Shown: positions 7,919 through 18,478 of the stretch, one piece after another
How the letters are laid out: each line of letters starts with the position of its first letter
Position numbering within the stretch: the stretch's first letter is position 1
Assembly (NCBI GenBank): GCA_031272365.1
Contig: JAISTX010000059.1
Location: forward strand, 1 to 64,000
DNA: 64,000 nucleotides
Source of the DNA: Eubacteriales Family XIII. Incertae Sedis bacterium
GTDB taxonomy: Bacteria > Bacillota > Clostridia > Peptostreptococcales > Anaerovoracaceae
Direction of reading: 5' to 3'
The notes under the pieces: generated by a model
Seen by the model: the letters and a program-made list of their open reading frames with translations, nothing else
The model's database searches: none
What the model was told of the DNA's origin: nothing
Translations under genes and position numbers: made by a program

Positions 7919-8365
7919 ATGAGAGTTTACAGGGAGGAAAATGCGCTCGGGACGGTCGAGATCGACCGGCGCGTCGTCGAGAACCTCTGCGGGCGCGTCA
8001 TCGACGAGTTCGAGGGGCGGCTTTTGGTGTCCGGGCCGAAGGGCCGGCTGCGGCGCGGGGCGCAGAAGAGCCCGGAGGACGAGACGGGGTTCGTGCGCGC
8101 GCGCCTGAAGGGCGGGCGGATGAACATCAAGCTTTACCTCATCTTCCGGTTCGGCTCGAGCGTGAGCGACCTTGCGGTGGCGCTGGCCCAAAAGCTGCGC
8201 GGGGAGGTGCCGCGCGTGACGGGCGTCGAGGTGGGTCTCATCAAGATGGTCTTCGTCGGCACGCTTTCCGAGAAGGTATCGAAGCGCAGCCTCATCTACA
8301 TCGACGACGGGACCGGCGTGCGCGAGGTGCGGGATCCGGAGGAAGACGATTCGGCCAATGATTGA
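7919..8365 (+). CDS. Asp23/Gls24 (YloU-like) family protein
   Basis: Position between rpmB and recG; EIDRRVVENLCGRVI... and GVEVGLIKMVFVG fit the family. Confidence 0.6.
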   Translation: MRVYREENALGTVEIDRRVVENLCGRVIDEFEGRLLVSGPKGRLRRGAQKSPEDETGFVRARLKGGRMNIKLYLIFRFGSSVSDLAVALAQKLRGEVPRVTGVEVGLIKMVFVGTLSEKVSKRSLIYIDDGTGVREVRDPEEDDSAND

Positions 8366-10463
8366 AGCCGGGACAAAGGTCGCGTCGCTCCCCGGCGTCG
8401 GGCCGAAGAAGGCGGCGCAGCTCCAGGCCCTCGGGATCACGGACGTGGGCACGCTGCTCAGGCATTTCCCGAGGCGGTACGAGGACAGGCGGAAGCTGTT
8501 TTCGGTGCGCGAGCTTTTGGACCCCGCCTTCCCGGACGGCGCGCCCGCCTTCCTGCACGTGACCGTCACCGGCGTCACCGCGCCGCCGTTCTCGCGCGGC
8601 GGCCGCTCGAAAATCCCGCTCCGCGTGCGCGCGGGCGACGCGACCGGCAGCCTCACGGTCCTGTTTTTCGGGGCGGCCTACCTCAGGAACGCGTTCGAAG
8701 CCGGCGCCTCCTACTGGCTCTACGGGCCGGTGCGCAGGGACCTCGCGGGGCCCGTCATGGCGCACCCGGAGTTTGGGCGCCTTGTGGAAGGTGGTGAAGA
8801 AAGCGGCGGCGGCATCGTGCCGGTCTACGGCCTCACGGCGGGCATCTCGCAGAAATTCCTGCGCGGGCTCGTGCGCCACGCGCTGGACGGGTGGCAGCCG
8901 GACGCCCCCGGCTTTCCGGAGATCCTCCCGCCCGGCCTCCTTTCCAATAACAATCTGGCGCCGGCGGGCGTGGCGCTGCCGGCCATCCACTTCCCGAAAG
9001 ACGAGCACGCGCTGAAATCCGCGCAATACAGGTTTGTGTTCGAGGAGCTGTTCCTGCTGCAGGCGGGCCTTTTGTGGATCCGCGGGAAGCAGGGCGAGGG
9101 GGCGGGCGGCATCCGCTTCCCGGCCGAGCCCGCGCTGGCGGCGTTCGAGGCGCTGCTGCCGTTTGCCCTGACGGGTGCGCAGCGGCGGGCGGCCTCGGAG
9201 GTCTACGCGGGCATGGAGGGGCCGGGCGCCATGCACCGGCTGCTGCAGGGGGACGTCGGCAGCGGCAAGACGGCGGTGGCGATGGCCGGCTGCTTCAAGG
9301 CGGCGCGGAGCGGCTACCAGAGCGTGCTGATGGCGCCGACGGAGATCCTCGCGGCGCAGCATTTCGCGGAGTTTTCCCGCGTGCTGGCGGGCCGCGCGCG
9401 GGTGGATTTCCTCTCCTCGGGGCTGACGGCGAAGGAGAAGGCCGCCGTCAAGGAAAGGCTCCTCGCGGGGGAGGTGGACATCCTGGTCGGGACGCACGCC
9501 GTCCTGGAGCCGGATGTGGCCTTCCGGAGCCTGGGCTTCGTCGTGACGGACGAGCAGCACCGCTTCGGCGTCGCGCAGCGGCTGCGGCTGCGCGAGAAGG
9601 GCGGGGCGGCCGCGCCGGACGTGCTGGTCATGTCGGCGACGCCGATCCCCCGGACGCTGGCGCTCATCCTGTACGGCGACCTGGACGTGTCGGTGCTGGA
9701 CGAGCTGCCGCCCGGGCGGAAGCCGGTGGAGACGCGCTTCGTGGACAGCTCGAAGCGGGACGCCGCCTATGATTTCTGCGGGAAGCAGCTTGCGAAGGGG
9801 CGGCAGGCGTACGTGGTCGCGCCGATGATCGCGGAGGGCGCGGAAGAGGAGGCCCTGCTTGGCGGGGCGCCGGGGGAGGGCATCAAGACGGCCGAGGGGC
9901 TTTTCGCCGAGCTCTCGCAGCGGTTCTGCGGGTACCGCGTGGGGCTGCTGCACGGGGACATGAAGCCGCGCGAGAAGGACGAGGTGATGCGCGCGTTCGC
10001 GGCCGGGGAGATCCAGGTGCTCTGCGCGACGGTCGTGATCGAGGTTGGGGTCAATGTCCCGAACGCGACGGTCATGATCGTGGAGAACGCGGAGCGGTTC
10101 GGGCTGGCGCAGCTGCACCAGCTGCGCGGGCGCGTCGGGCGCGGGGCGGCGAAGTCGTATTGCGTGCTCCTCTCCGACAGCCGCTCGGAGCTCGCGCGGA
10201 AGCGCGGGGAGACGCTCGCCGCCACGAACGACGGGTTCGCCATCGCGGAGATGGACCTGGAGCTGCGCGGGCCGGGCGATTTTTTCGGGGTCCGGCAGCA
10301 CGGGCTCCCGGAGCTCAAGATCGCGGACCTCGCGAAGCACCTGAAGGTCGTGCAGAAGGTGAGCGCGGAGGCGAAGGCGCTCTTCGCAGAGGATCCGGGG
10401 CTCGCGGCGCCGGAACACGCGCGGCTGCGCGCCTACCTGGAAGGGCTCGAGGCCATCGGATGA
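8358..10463 (+). CDS. recG: ATP-dependent DNA helicase RecG
   Basis: LLQGDVGSGKTAVA, TDEQHRFGVAQR, MSATPIPRTLAL, RGRVGRG motifs. Confidence 0.95.
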   Translation: MIEAGTKVASLPGVGPKKAAQLQALGITDVGTLLRHFPRRYEDRRKLFSVRELLDPAFPDGAPAFLHVTVTGVTAPPFSRGGRSKIPLRVRAGDATGSLTVLFFGAAYLRNAFEAGASYWLYGPVRRDLAGPVMAHPEFGRLVEGGEESGGGIVPVYGLTAGISQKFLRGLVRHALDGWQPDAPGFPEILPPGLLSNNNLAPAGVALPAIHFPKDEHALKSAQYRFVFEELFLLQAGLLWIRGKQGEGAGGIRFPAEPALAAFEALLPFALTGAQRRAASEVYAGMEGPGAMHRLLQGDVGSGKTAVAMAGCFKAARSGYQSVLMAPTEILAAQHFAEFSRVLAGRARVDFLSSGLTAKEKAAVKERLLAGEVDILVGTHAVLEPDVAFRSLGFVVTDEQHRFGVAQRLRLREKGGAAAPDVLVMSATPIPRTLALILYGDLDVSVLDELPPGRKPVETRFVDSSKRDAAYDFCGKQLAKGRQAYVVAPMIAEGAEEEALLGGAPGEGIKTAEGLFAELSQRFCGYRVGLLHGDMKPREKDEVMRAFAAGEIQVLCATVVIEVGVNVPNATVMIVENAERFGLAQLHQLRGRVGRGAAKSYCVLLSDSRSELARKRGETLAATNDGFAIAEMDLELRGPGDFFGVRQHGLPELKIADLAKHLKVVQKVSAEAKALFAEDPGLAAPEHARLRAYLEGLEAIG

Positions 10464-11029
10464 GGGTCATCGCCGGGATATATAAAGGAAGGAAACTCGA
10501 GGCGCCGCGGGGGGACGCTGTGCGGCCGACGACGGACCGCGTGAAGGAGGCGATGTTCTCGATGATCGCGGACCGGGTTCCGGGCGCGGTCTGCCTCGAC
10601 CTGTTTGCAGGCTCCGGGGCGCTCGGGATCGAGGCGCTGTCGCGCGGGGCGGCCAAGGTGTATTTCTGCGACACGTCCGCGCGGTGGGTGCGGGCGAACG
10701 CAGGCGCGATCGTGCAAGGCCCCCAACGCGGGCAGGGGGGCGGCCAGGTGATTGTTATTCAAGCGGACTGGAGGCGGGCTATCGCGCGGGTTGCGCAAAA
10801 CTGCAATGAAAAAGTAAACATAGTGTTCATTGACGCACCATACAAACTGTGCGAACATTATCCATATATGCTGGAGGCGCTTTTGAAGGAGGGCGTGCTC
10901 GCGGATGGGGCATGCGTCGTGATAGAACGGGACGCGAAACAGGAAGGCTATTTGCAGGCGCTGCCACCGACGCTTTGGCTCGCGAAGACGCGGCGGTATG
11001 GCAATACTGCGGTGGATGTGCTCGCATGA
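10460..11029 (+). CDS. rsmD: 16S rRNA (guanine(966)-N(2))-methyltransferase RsmD
   Basis: MRVIAGIYKGRKLEAPRG.. RPTTDRVKEAMFS.. DLFAGSGALGIEALSRGA; ATG overlaps recG stop. Confidence 0.93.
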   Translation: MRVIAGIYKGRKLEAPRGDAVRPTTDRVKEAMFSMIADRVPGAVCLDLFAGSGALGIEALSRGAAKVYFCDTSARWVRANAGAIVQGPQRGQGGGQVIVIQADWRRAIARVAQNCNEKVNIVFIDAPYKLCEHYPYMLEALLKEGVLADGACVVIERDAKQEGYLQALPPTLWLAKTRRYGNTAVDVLA

Positions 11030-11056
11030 ACGCGGGCGGCGAGGAGGCCAACACTT

Positions 11057-11563
11057 TTGAAGACGAACAAGATACTCTACGCAGGGACGTTCGACCCGAT
11101 CACGAACGGGCACCTCGACGTGATCGAAAGGGCGTCGAAGCTCGCGGACACGCTGGTCATCGCGGTGCTCGTGAACAGCGAGAAGCAGCCGCGTTTCAGC
11201 ACGGAAGACCGCGTCCGCATGATCGAGCTCGCGACGGAGGGCATCTCCGGCCTGGAGATCGTCTGCTATTCGGGCCTGCTGGCGGACTACGTCAACGAGA
11301 ACGGCGTGACGGCCGTGGTGCGGGGACTGCGCACGGCGATGGATTTCGACTACGAGATCGCGATCGCGCAGATGAGCGCGCACCTCTACGAGCGGGCGGA
11401 GACGATTTTCCTCATGACGGAGCCGGCGTATTCCTTCATCAGCTCGAGCATCGTCAAGGAGGTGATGCGGTACGACGGCGACATCAGCCGCTTCGTGCCG
11501 GGGAAGGTGCTGGAATATATTGGAAAAATCAGTGGTGAAGATGAAGAAAAAAGCAAACTGTGA
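11057..11563 (+). CDS. coaD: Phosphopantetheine adenylyltransferase
   Basis: YAGTFDPITNGHLDVIERA; FLMTEPAYSFISSSIVKEV; TTG start. Confidence 0.95.
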   Translation: MKTNKILYAGTFDPITNGHLDVIERASKLADTLVIAVLVNSEKQPRFSTEDRVRMIELATEGISGLEIVCYSGLLADYVNENGVTAVVRGLRTAMDFDYEIAIAQMSAHLYERAETIFLMTEPAYSFISSSIVKEVMRYDGDISRFVPGKVLEYIGKISGEDEEKSKL

Positions 11564-11608
11564 TATAGTATACGGTACAACGAAAAAATGGTTGGAGGAT
11601 GACGCACG

Positions 11609-12133
11609 ATGAAAGTTCTGGACTTGCTCGAAGAAATTGAAGAAATTTGCGATACCGCGCCGGGTGTGCCGCTGACAAACAGGATCATGGTGGACAAGCC
11701 GGAAATCCAGGAAATCGTTGATGATATACGCAAGGCGCTGCCGGATGAGATCCAGCAGGCGCAGTTCATAAAGGACGAGCGGGAGCGCATCCTGAACGAC
11801 GCGAAGGAGGAATACGAGACGATCATCAAGGACGCGGAGCAGCGCGCGGAGATCCTGGTGGACCAGAACCAGATCACGCAGCTGGCGAAGCAGCGCGCGA
11901 AGGAGCTCGAGGAGAGCGCGGCGCAGGGGGCGAAGCAGCTGAAGATGAGCACCTACGACTACATCGACAAGGTGCTGTTCGATTTTCAGGAGAAGCTCGA
12001 GTATTTGGATCAGCAGTATTTCGGGGAGATGTTCAACCATTTGCGGGTGACGTTTGACGGGGTGGCGGACCGTCTGACGGAAAACCGCACCGAGATCAAA
12101 GAGCTTGCGTACAAGACGCAAATGGATGAATAA
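11609..12133 (+). CDS. Conserved coiled-coil (ATPase subunit-like) protein between coaD and tmcAL
   Basis: Charged helical protein; genomic position common in Clostridia. Confidence 0.55.
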   Translation: MKVLDLLEEIEEICDTAPGVPLTNRIMVDKPEIQEIVDDIRKALPDEIQQAQFIKDERERILNDAKEEYETIIKDAEQRAEILVDQNQITQLAKQRAKELEESAAQGAKQLKMSTYDYIDKVLFDFQEKLEYLDQQYFGEMFNHLRVTFDGVADRLTENRTEIKELAYKTQMDE

Positions 12134-12141
12134 CTGCCGCG

Positions 12142-13527
12142 ATGCCCAAAACGCTCGGCATCATAGCGGAATACGACCCTTTTCATAAAGGCCACGCCTA
12201 TTGCCTCGAGGAGGCGAAACGCCAAAGCGGCGCGGACCGGTCGGTATGCATCATGAGCGGCCCCTTTGTGCAGAGGGGCGAGCCTTCCCTGTTCAACAAA
12301 TACCTGCGCGCGGAGGCGGCAGTGCGCAACGGCATCGACCTGGTGCTCGAGCTGCCGTTCGTCTACGCCGCGACGGGCGCGGAAAATTTTGCGCGCGGCG
12401 GCGTGCGCGCGCTGGCCGGGATCGGCATCTGCGACGCGATCGCGTTCGGCAGCGAGCGGGCGGTCGAGTCGCCGGGCACGGTGATCTCCGACCTGAAGGA
12501 GATCGCCCAGCTCTTCGCCTTCGAGACGAAGGAGTTTTCCGAGAAGACGCAGCTGTTCATGAAGCAGGGCCTTTCCTACCCCGCGGCGCGGCAGGAGGCG
12601 CTGAGGGGCGTGCTCGGCGAGGAGCGCGCCGCGCTCGTGCAGCACCCCAACGACATCCTGGACATCGAATACCTCCGGCAGATCGTCCTCCTCGAGGCCG
12701 AGCGGTCGAGCAAGGCCATGATGTGCTTCCGGCCGGCCTATATGGCGGCGGGCGGGGGCAGGAGCCCGGAGGACATCGAGCTGTACGCCATCCCGCGCAT
12801 CGGCTCGGGCCCGGACACGGTGAACGAGAAGGGCGGCTTCGCGGGCGCGAGCGCGATCCGGTCGCTGCTGCGCGTCGGGCGCATCGGGCGCGGCTTCGCC
12901 TTCACGACGGACCGGTCGGCGGACGTCTTCAAGAACGGCATCATCGAGGAGATCCCCACGGTGTCCGCCTGGGAATGCAAGTCCAATCCGCTGTACGAGT
13001 ACAACCTCGCTGCGACGCCGCAGCGCGGGCACATCATGGTCTTCCCCGACGACCTGTACGACGCGCTGTGCTATTCGCTGATCGCGATGCACGTGGGCGA
13101 GCCGGAGGAGATCTATTCGGCGTCGGAGGGGCTCGAGAACCGGCTGCTCACCGCCGCCGGGCGCGCGGAGAACTTCCGCGACCTCGTCCAGGCCGTCAAG
13201 AGCAAGCGTTATACGGAAACGCGCATCCGCCGCTTCTTCCTGCACACGGCGCTGCGCCTCTCGAAGGCGGAGATGGAGGAGGCCCTGTCCGAGCGCATCT
13301 GCGTGCGCGTCCTCGCCTTCAACGCGCAGGGCGCCGAGATGCTGCGCGAGATCCACGGCATCGGGCCGGAGGTCTACGTCTACCAGAACCTGCGCCAGGA
13401 GCAGGACGAGCTCGACCGCTCGCGCATGATGATCAGCCTCGGCATCCGCGCGGACAAGCTCTACCACATGCTCGGGTTCCGGACGCTCACCGGCTTCCGC
13501 TACAGCCCCGAGCCCGTGCGCGTTTGA
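12142..13527 (+). CDS. tmcAL: tRNA(Met) cytidine acetate ligase (TmcAL/YlbM)
   Basis: LGIIAEYDPFHKGHAYCLEEAK; SGPFVQRGEPSLFNKYLRAEAA. Confidence 0.9.
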   Translation: MPKTLGIIAEYDPFHKGHAYCLEEAKRQSGADRSVCIMSGPFVQRGEPSLFNKYLRAEAAVRNGIDLVLELPFVYAATGAENFARGGVRALAGIGICDAIAFGSERAVESPGTVISDLKEIAQLFAFETKEFSEKTQLFMKQGLSYPAARQEALRGVLGEERAALVQHPNDILDIEYLRQIVLLEAERSSKAMMCFRPAYMAAGGGRSPEDIELYAIPRIGSGPDTVNEKGGFAGASAIRSLLRVGRIGRGFAFTTDRSADVFKNGIIEEIPTVSAWECKSNPLYEYNLAATPQRGHIMVFPDDLYDALCYSLIAMHVGEPEEIYSASEGLENRLLTAAGRAENFRDLVQAVKSKRYTETRIRRFFLHTALRLSKAEMEEALSERICVRVLAFNAQGAEMLREIHGIGPEVYVYQNLRQEQDELDRSRMMISLGIRADKLYHMLGFRTLTGFRYSPEPVRV

Positions 13528-13590
13528 CAGGAGCACGCTTCATTTTATATAATAACAAGCCGTGGCGCGTTTGCGCCGCAGCCGAATAAT

Positions 13591-13681
13591 GGAGAAGTAG
13601 CGAAGTGGTCGGAACGCGGCGCACTCGAAATGCGTTTACGGGGTGACTCGTACGTGGGTTCGAATCCCACCTTCTCCGCCA
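13591..13681 (+). tRNA. tRNA-Ser (CGA)
   Basis: GGAGAAG...CTTCTCC acceptor stem, CT-CGA-AA anticodon loop, long variable arm, GTGGGTTCGAATCCCAC T-arm, encoded GCCA end. Confidence 0.95.
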
Positions 13682-13744
13682 AATGCCAAAACGCCCGCAA
13701 GGGTGTTTTGTTGCATTTGGCCGGAGTAGTGGGATTCGAACCCC
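13654..13744. repeat. Inverted repeat made of the tRNA-Ser 3' end and an inverted degenerate copy
   Basis: 13656-13670 GGGTTCGAATCCCAC against 13729-13743 GTGGGATTCGAACCC, plus internal CCAAATGC/GCATTTGG and AAAACgCCC/GGGtgTTTT pairing. Confidence 0.85.
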
Positions 13745-13788
13745 GAGGGGCGGTTCTTTTTTTTTTTTTTTTTCTTCGAAAAATTTTG

Positions 13789-13833
13789 TTGACAAATAGT
13801 TCGTAATACGATATAAATGGTTTACGAACTATT
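13789..13833 (+). promoter_or_regulatory. Promoter with embedded 11-bp inverted-repeat operator
   Basis: TTGACA (13789-13794) - 17 nt - TATAAA (13812-13817); AATAGTTCGTA (13795-13805) and TACGAACTATT (13823-13833) are perfect inverted repeats. Confidence 0.8.
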
Positions 13834-13863
13834 TTCTATCACGGCGAATGAAAGGAGCGTATC

Positions 13864-15006
13864 ATGGAGTTTGGGTTTTCGGAGAAGCAGTTGGAGCGGC
13901 AGGCGTACTACAAGGCGTTTGCGGAGAAGGAGGTGGCCCCCCTTTCGCTGAAGATGGACGAGGAGGAGACGTTCGACCTCGGCCTTGTGAAGAAGCTGCA
14001 CGAGGCGGGGGTCATGAACATCCCGTACGGCACGGAATACGGCGGGCAGGGCAGCGACTACGTCGACTACGCGCTGGCGGTCGAGGAGATCTCCCGGCAG
14101 GACGCCTCGACGGGCATCACGGTGTCCGTGCACACCTCGCTGGCGTGCTCCTGCGTGGACAATTTCGGCACGCCGGAGCAGAAGGAGCGGTTCCTCCGCC
14201 CCATGCTCGAGGGCGGCAAGACCGGCTGCTTCGGCCTCACCGAGCCCGGCGCCGGGTCCGACGCGGCGGGGCAGCAGACCGTGGCGGTCAAGGACGGTGA
14301 TGACTACGTGATCAACGGCAGCAAGATCTACACGACGAACGCGGAGTTCGCGGACATCTTCATCGTCTTTGTGATGACCGACAAATCCCTCGGCACGAAG
14401 GGCATCTCCGCCGTCGTCGTCGAGAAGGGCACGCCGGGCCTCAAAGTCGGCAAGAACATCCCGCGCATGGGCATCCGCGGCGCGTCGAACTGCGAAGTCT
14501 TCTATGAGGACGTGCGCGTCCCGCAGGCCAACCTGCTCGGGAAGGAGGGCGACGGGTTCAAATGCGCGATGAAGGCGCTCGACGCCGGCCGCATCGGCGT
14601 GGCGGCCCAGGCCCTCGGCATCGCCCAGGGCGCGCTCGACCTCGCCATCGGCTACGTCAAGGAGCGCCAGCAGTTCGGCAAGCCGATCGCGGCCTTCCAA
14701 AACACGCAGTTCAAGCTCGCGGACCTGCAGACGCAGATCGACGCGGCCAGGCTGATGGTCTACCGCGCGGCGTCCGCCAAGTCGAACGGGGAGCCGTACG
14801 GGCCGCTCGCCGCGAAGGCGAAGCTTTTCGCGTCGCGCACGGCCGTCGACGTGACGCGCGAGGCGGTGCAGATGTTCGGCGGGTATGGTTATTCGCGGAA
14901 ATACGGCGTCGAGCGCAAATACCGCGACGCGAAGATCACGGAGATCTACGAGGGCACTTCCGAGATCATGAAGCTCGTCATCTCGGGATCCATGAAGCTT
15001 GTGTAG
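13864..15006 (+). CDS. Acyl-CoA dehydrogenase (short-chain/butyryl-CoA type)
   Basis: CFGLTEPGAGSDAAGQQTVA; RQQFGKPIAAFQNTQFKLAD; MFGGYGYSRKYGVERKYRDAKITEIYEGTSEI. Confidence 0.93.
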   Translation: MEFGFSEKQLERQAYYKAFAEKEVAPLSLKMDEEETFDLGLVKKLHEAGVMNIPYGTEYGGQGSDYVDYALAVEEISRQDASTGITVSVHTSLACSCVDNFGTPEQKERFLRPMLEGGKTGCFGLTEPGAGSDAAGQQTVAVKDGDDYVINGSKIYTTNAEFADIFIVFVMTDKSLGTKGISAVVVEKGTPGLKVGKNIPRMGIRGASNCEVFYEDVRVPQANLLGKEGDGFKCAMKALDAGRIGVAAQALGIAQGALDLAIGYVKERQQFGKPIAAFQNTQFKLADLQTQIDAARLMVYRAASAKSNGEPYGPLAAKAKLFASRTAVDVTREAVQMFGGYGYSRKYGVERKYRDAKITEIYEGTSEIMKLVISGSMKLV

Positions 15007-15029
15007 GCCATTTGTGTTAAACTAAACGC

Positions 15030-15449
15030 ATGGAATTCAATAACTGCATCAACTATTTGCTCACAATCGCGCAGCACGCCGTGTTTGTGCAGACCAGCGA
15101 GAAGCTGGCCAAGTACGACATCACGCCGGGCCAATACGGCGTGCTGAACTACCTCTGGGAGAACGGCGACGCCACCCCCAAAGACCTCGCAGCGGCCTTG
15201 GCACTCGAAAACTCAACGGTTTCGGGCGTCCTGGACCGGATGCAGAAGAAGGGGCTCATCGACCGCAGGATCGACGAGGAGGACCGGCGCAGCGTGCGCA
15301 TCGCGCTCACGCCGAAGGGGGCCGCCCTGAAAAAGGACGTGCTCCAGGCAATCGAAGAGATGAACGAAGCCGTGCTCGGCGCGTTCGACAAAAAAACCGC
15401 GCAGACGCTGCTCGCCGCGCTGCGCGTGATCGGCAAGTCTGGCGGGTGA
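15030..15449 (+). CDS. MarR family transcriptional regulator
   Basis: ITPGQYGVLNYLWENG.. LALENSTVSGVLDRMQKKGLIDRRIDEEDRRSVRIALTPKG. Confidence 0.9.
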   Translation: MEFNNCINYLLTIAQHAVFVQTSEKLAKYDITPGQYGVLNYLWENGDATPKDLAAALALENSTVSGVLDRMQKKGLIDRRIDEEDRRSVRIALTPKGAALKKDVLQAIEEMNEAVLGAFDKKTAQTLLAALRVIGKSGG

Positions 15450-16467
15450 AGCCGATCCATGCCCATCACCGGAGGAACCGCCTGACCATCGCGGGGGCGG
15501 GGGTTTTGGTCGTGGTTTTGTGCATCCTTGCGCTGGGCATCGGGCGGTATTACGTGGCGCCGGGCCAGGTCGTGCGGATCCTGCTCGGGCAGGTGTTCCC
15601 GGTGGACGCGACCTGGACGGACACGATGCAGACGGTCGTGGTGAACGTGCGCCTCCCGCGCATCGTGGGCGCGGTGCTCGTGGGCGGGGCGCTGTCCCTG
15701 TCCGGCGCGGTCTACCAGGGCGTCTTCCACAACCCGCTCGTGTCCCCGGACATCCTGGGGGTCTCCTCCGGCGCCGCCGTCGGGGCCTCGGTCGCCATCC
15801 TCATGCATTCCGGCGCCGTCGCCATCCAGATCTCGGCGCTGCTCTGCGGCTGCGGCGCCGTCGCGCTCGCGGCGGCCATCTCGAGGGCCTTCCGCAAGCC
15901 GTCCCCGATGACCCTCGTGCTCTCCGGCATCATCGTCTCCGCGCTGTGCAGCTCGCTGCTCAGCCTGTGCCAGTACCTCGCGAACGTCTACGAGGAGCTG
16001 CCCAACATCATCTTCTGGACGCTCGGGAGCCTGCGGAAGGTCACGGGCGCCGATGTGCTGGTGACCGCCCCGGTGATCCTCGCGGTTTCCTGCGTGCTCG
16101 TCGCCCTGCGCTGGCGCATCAACCTGCTCTCCCTCGGCGGCAAAGAGGCGCAGTCGCTCGGCGTCAACGCTGGGCTTTTGCGAATCATCATTATTATATG
16201 CTCTACCATCTTGACGGCATCCGCTGTCTGCATCAGCGGCACCATCGGGTGGGTCGGGCTGATCGTGCCGCACCTGGCGCGGCTGGTCGTCGGGAGCGAC
16301 CATGTGCACAGCATCCCCGCGGCGGTGCTTTTCGGCTCCGCGTTCATGGTGGCGGTCGACACGCTCGCCCGGTCCCTGACGTCGGCGGAGATCCCGCTCA
16401 GCGTCATCACCGGGTTCATCGGGGCGCCGCTCTTCGTCTTCATCATCGTGCGCAGGAGGCTGGAGCT

Positions 16468-16471
<4 letters not shown>
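15446..16471 (+). CDS. FecCD-family ABC transporter permease
   Basis: RLPRIVGAVLVGGALSLSGAVYQGVFHNPLVSPDILGVSSGAA; GTG start overlaps marR stop. Confidence 0.92.
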
Positions 16472-17271
<800 letters not shown>

Positions 17272-17296
17272 TTGTCGTTGCAGAAGGAGGAAGAGA

Positions 17297-18478
17297 ATGA
17301 AACGGAAGATGAAGAAAATCACGAAGCCGGCCTTGGCTGCCCTGGCGGTCCTGATGGCCCTGACGATGGCGCTGTCCGCTTGCGGGGGCGGCGCGGGCAG
17401 CAGCGGCGGGTCTGCCGCAGGGGGCAGCTCGGTGCCGGGCAGCAGCGCGGAGGCGCCGGACGCGGCGGCGGACGCCTACACGGTGACGGACCTGGCGGGG
17501 CGCACGACCGAGTTTGCGGTGAGCCCGACGCGCGCGCTCGCCATCGCGGGGCCGGCCTATGAGAAGGTGTTCCTGCTCGGGCAGGCGGACAAGCTCGCGG
17601 GGGCGCATTTCCTGATGGTGGAACGGCCCTGGGTCAAGGAGACGAACCCGGCCATCTCCGCCGTCGCGGCGATCGAGAGCCCCGGGGAGCCCAACGTCGA
17701 GGCGCTGCTCGCGCTCGACCCGGACGTGGCGTTCTTCTTCGACTACGCGGACTCGCTCGCGGCGATCGAGGAGGCGGGCATCCCGGTCGTCGTCGTGCAG
17801 AACTCGGAGGGCAACCCGACGACGGTGGACGAATTCATCGACTACCAGAAAAAAGAGGTGCAGACTTTCGCCGACACCTTCGGCGGGTCGGCCCTGGACA
17901 AGGCGGCGGAATGGGACGCCTATTTCGCTGAAAAAGTCGCCTATGTCCAGGACAAGGTGAAGGACGTCCCGGACGAGGAGCGCAAGACGGCCCTGTATGC
18001 CTACGGCGAGGACGGGCTCGGCGTGTTCTCGCAGTATTCGTACGTTTCGTTCTGGCTGGAGCTCGCGGGCGGGAAGAACCTCGCGGACGAGACCGGGCAG
18101 GAAATGGACACCGTCGTGACGCTGGAGCAGATCATCGCGTGGGACCCCGACTTCTATTTCATGGGGCGCATGGAGAGCACGGAGCCGGTGACGACGGACC
18201 CGAAATGGAAGGACATCGAGGCGGTCAAGAGCGGCAACGTGTACCTGTGCCCGGACGGCGTGATGTATTGGGACTATTCGAGCGAAGGCGTCCTGCTGAT
18301 GGAATACCTGGCGCAGAAGATGTACCCGGAGCTCTTCGAGGACCTCGACATGGTGGCGGAGGTGCAGGACTACTACAGCCGGTTCTACGGATACGGCTTG
18401 AGCGAGGAGAACGCGCAGCGGATCCTGGACCACCTGCCGCCGCTCGGGTATGAGGAGCCGGAAGAGGAAGGGGAATGA
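17297..18478 (+). CDS. ABC transporter substrate-binding lipoprotein (FecB/BtuF-like)
   Basis: Lipobox MALSACGGG; cluster III substrate-binding protein features. Confidence 0.85.
   Translation: MKRKMKKITKPALAALAVLMALTMALSACGGGAGSSGGSAAGGSSVPGSSAEAPDAAADAYTVTDLAGRTTEFAVSPTRALAIAGPAYEKVFLLGQADKLAGAHFLMVERPWVKETNPAISAVAAIESPGEPNVEALLALDPDVAFFFDYADSLAAIEEAGIPVVVVQNSEGNPTTVDEFIDYQKKEVQTFADTFGGSALDKAAEWDAYFAEKVAYVQDKVKDVPDEERKTALYAYGEDGLGVFSQYSYVSFWLELAGGKNLADETGQEMDTVVTLEQIIAWDPDFYFMGRMESTEPVTTDPKWKDIEAVKSGNVYLCPDGVMYWDYSSEGVLLMEYLAQKMYPELFEDLDMVAEVQDYYSRFYGYGLSEENAQRILDHLPPLGYEEPEEEGE

Noticed and set aside
8292-10418. 708-aa minus-strand ORF
   Set aside because: Antisense shadow of recG, biased composition.
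13487-13795. 102-aa minus ORF containing WRRRWDSNPRTS
   Set aside because: Typical false ORF from reading a tRNA and its inverted copy.
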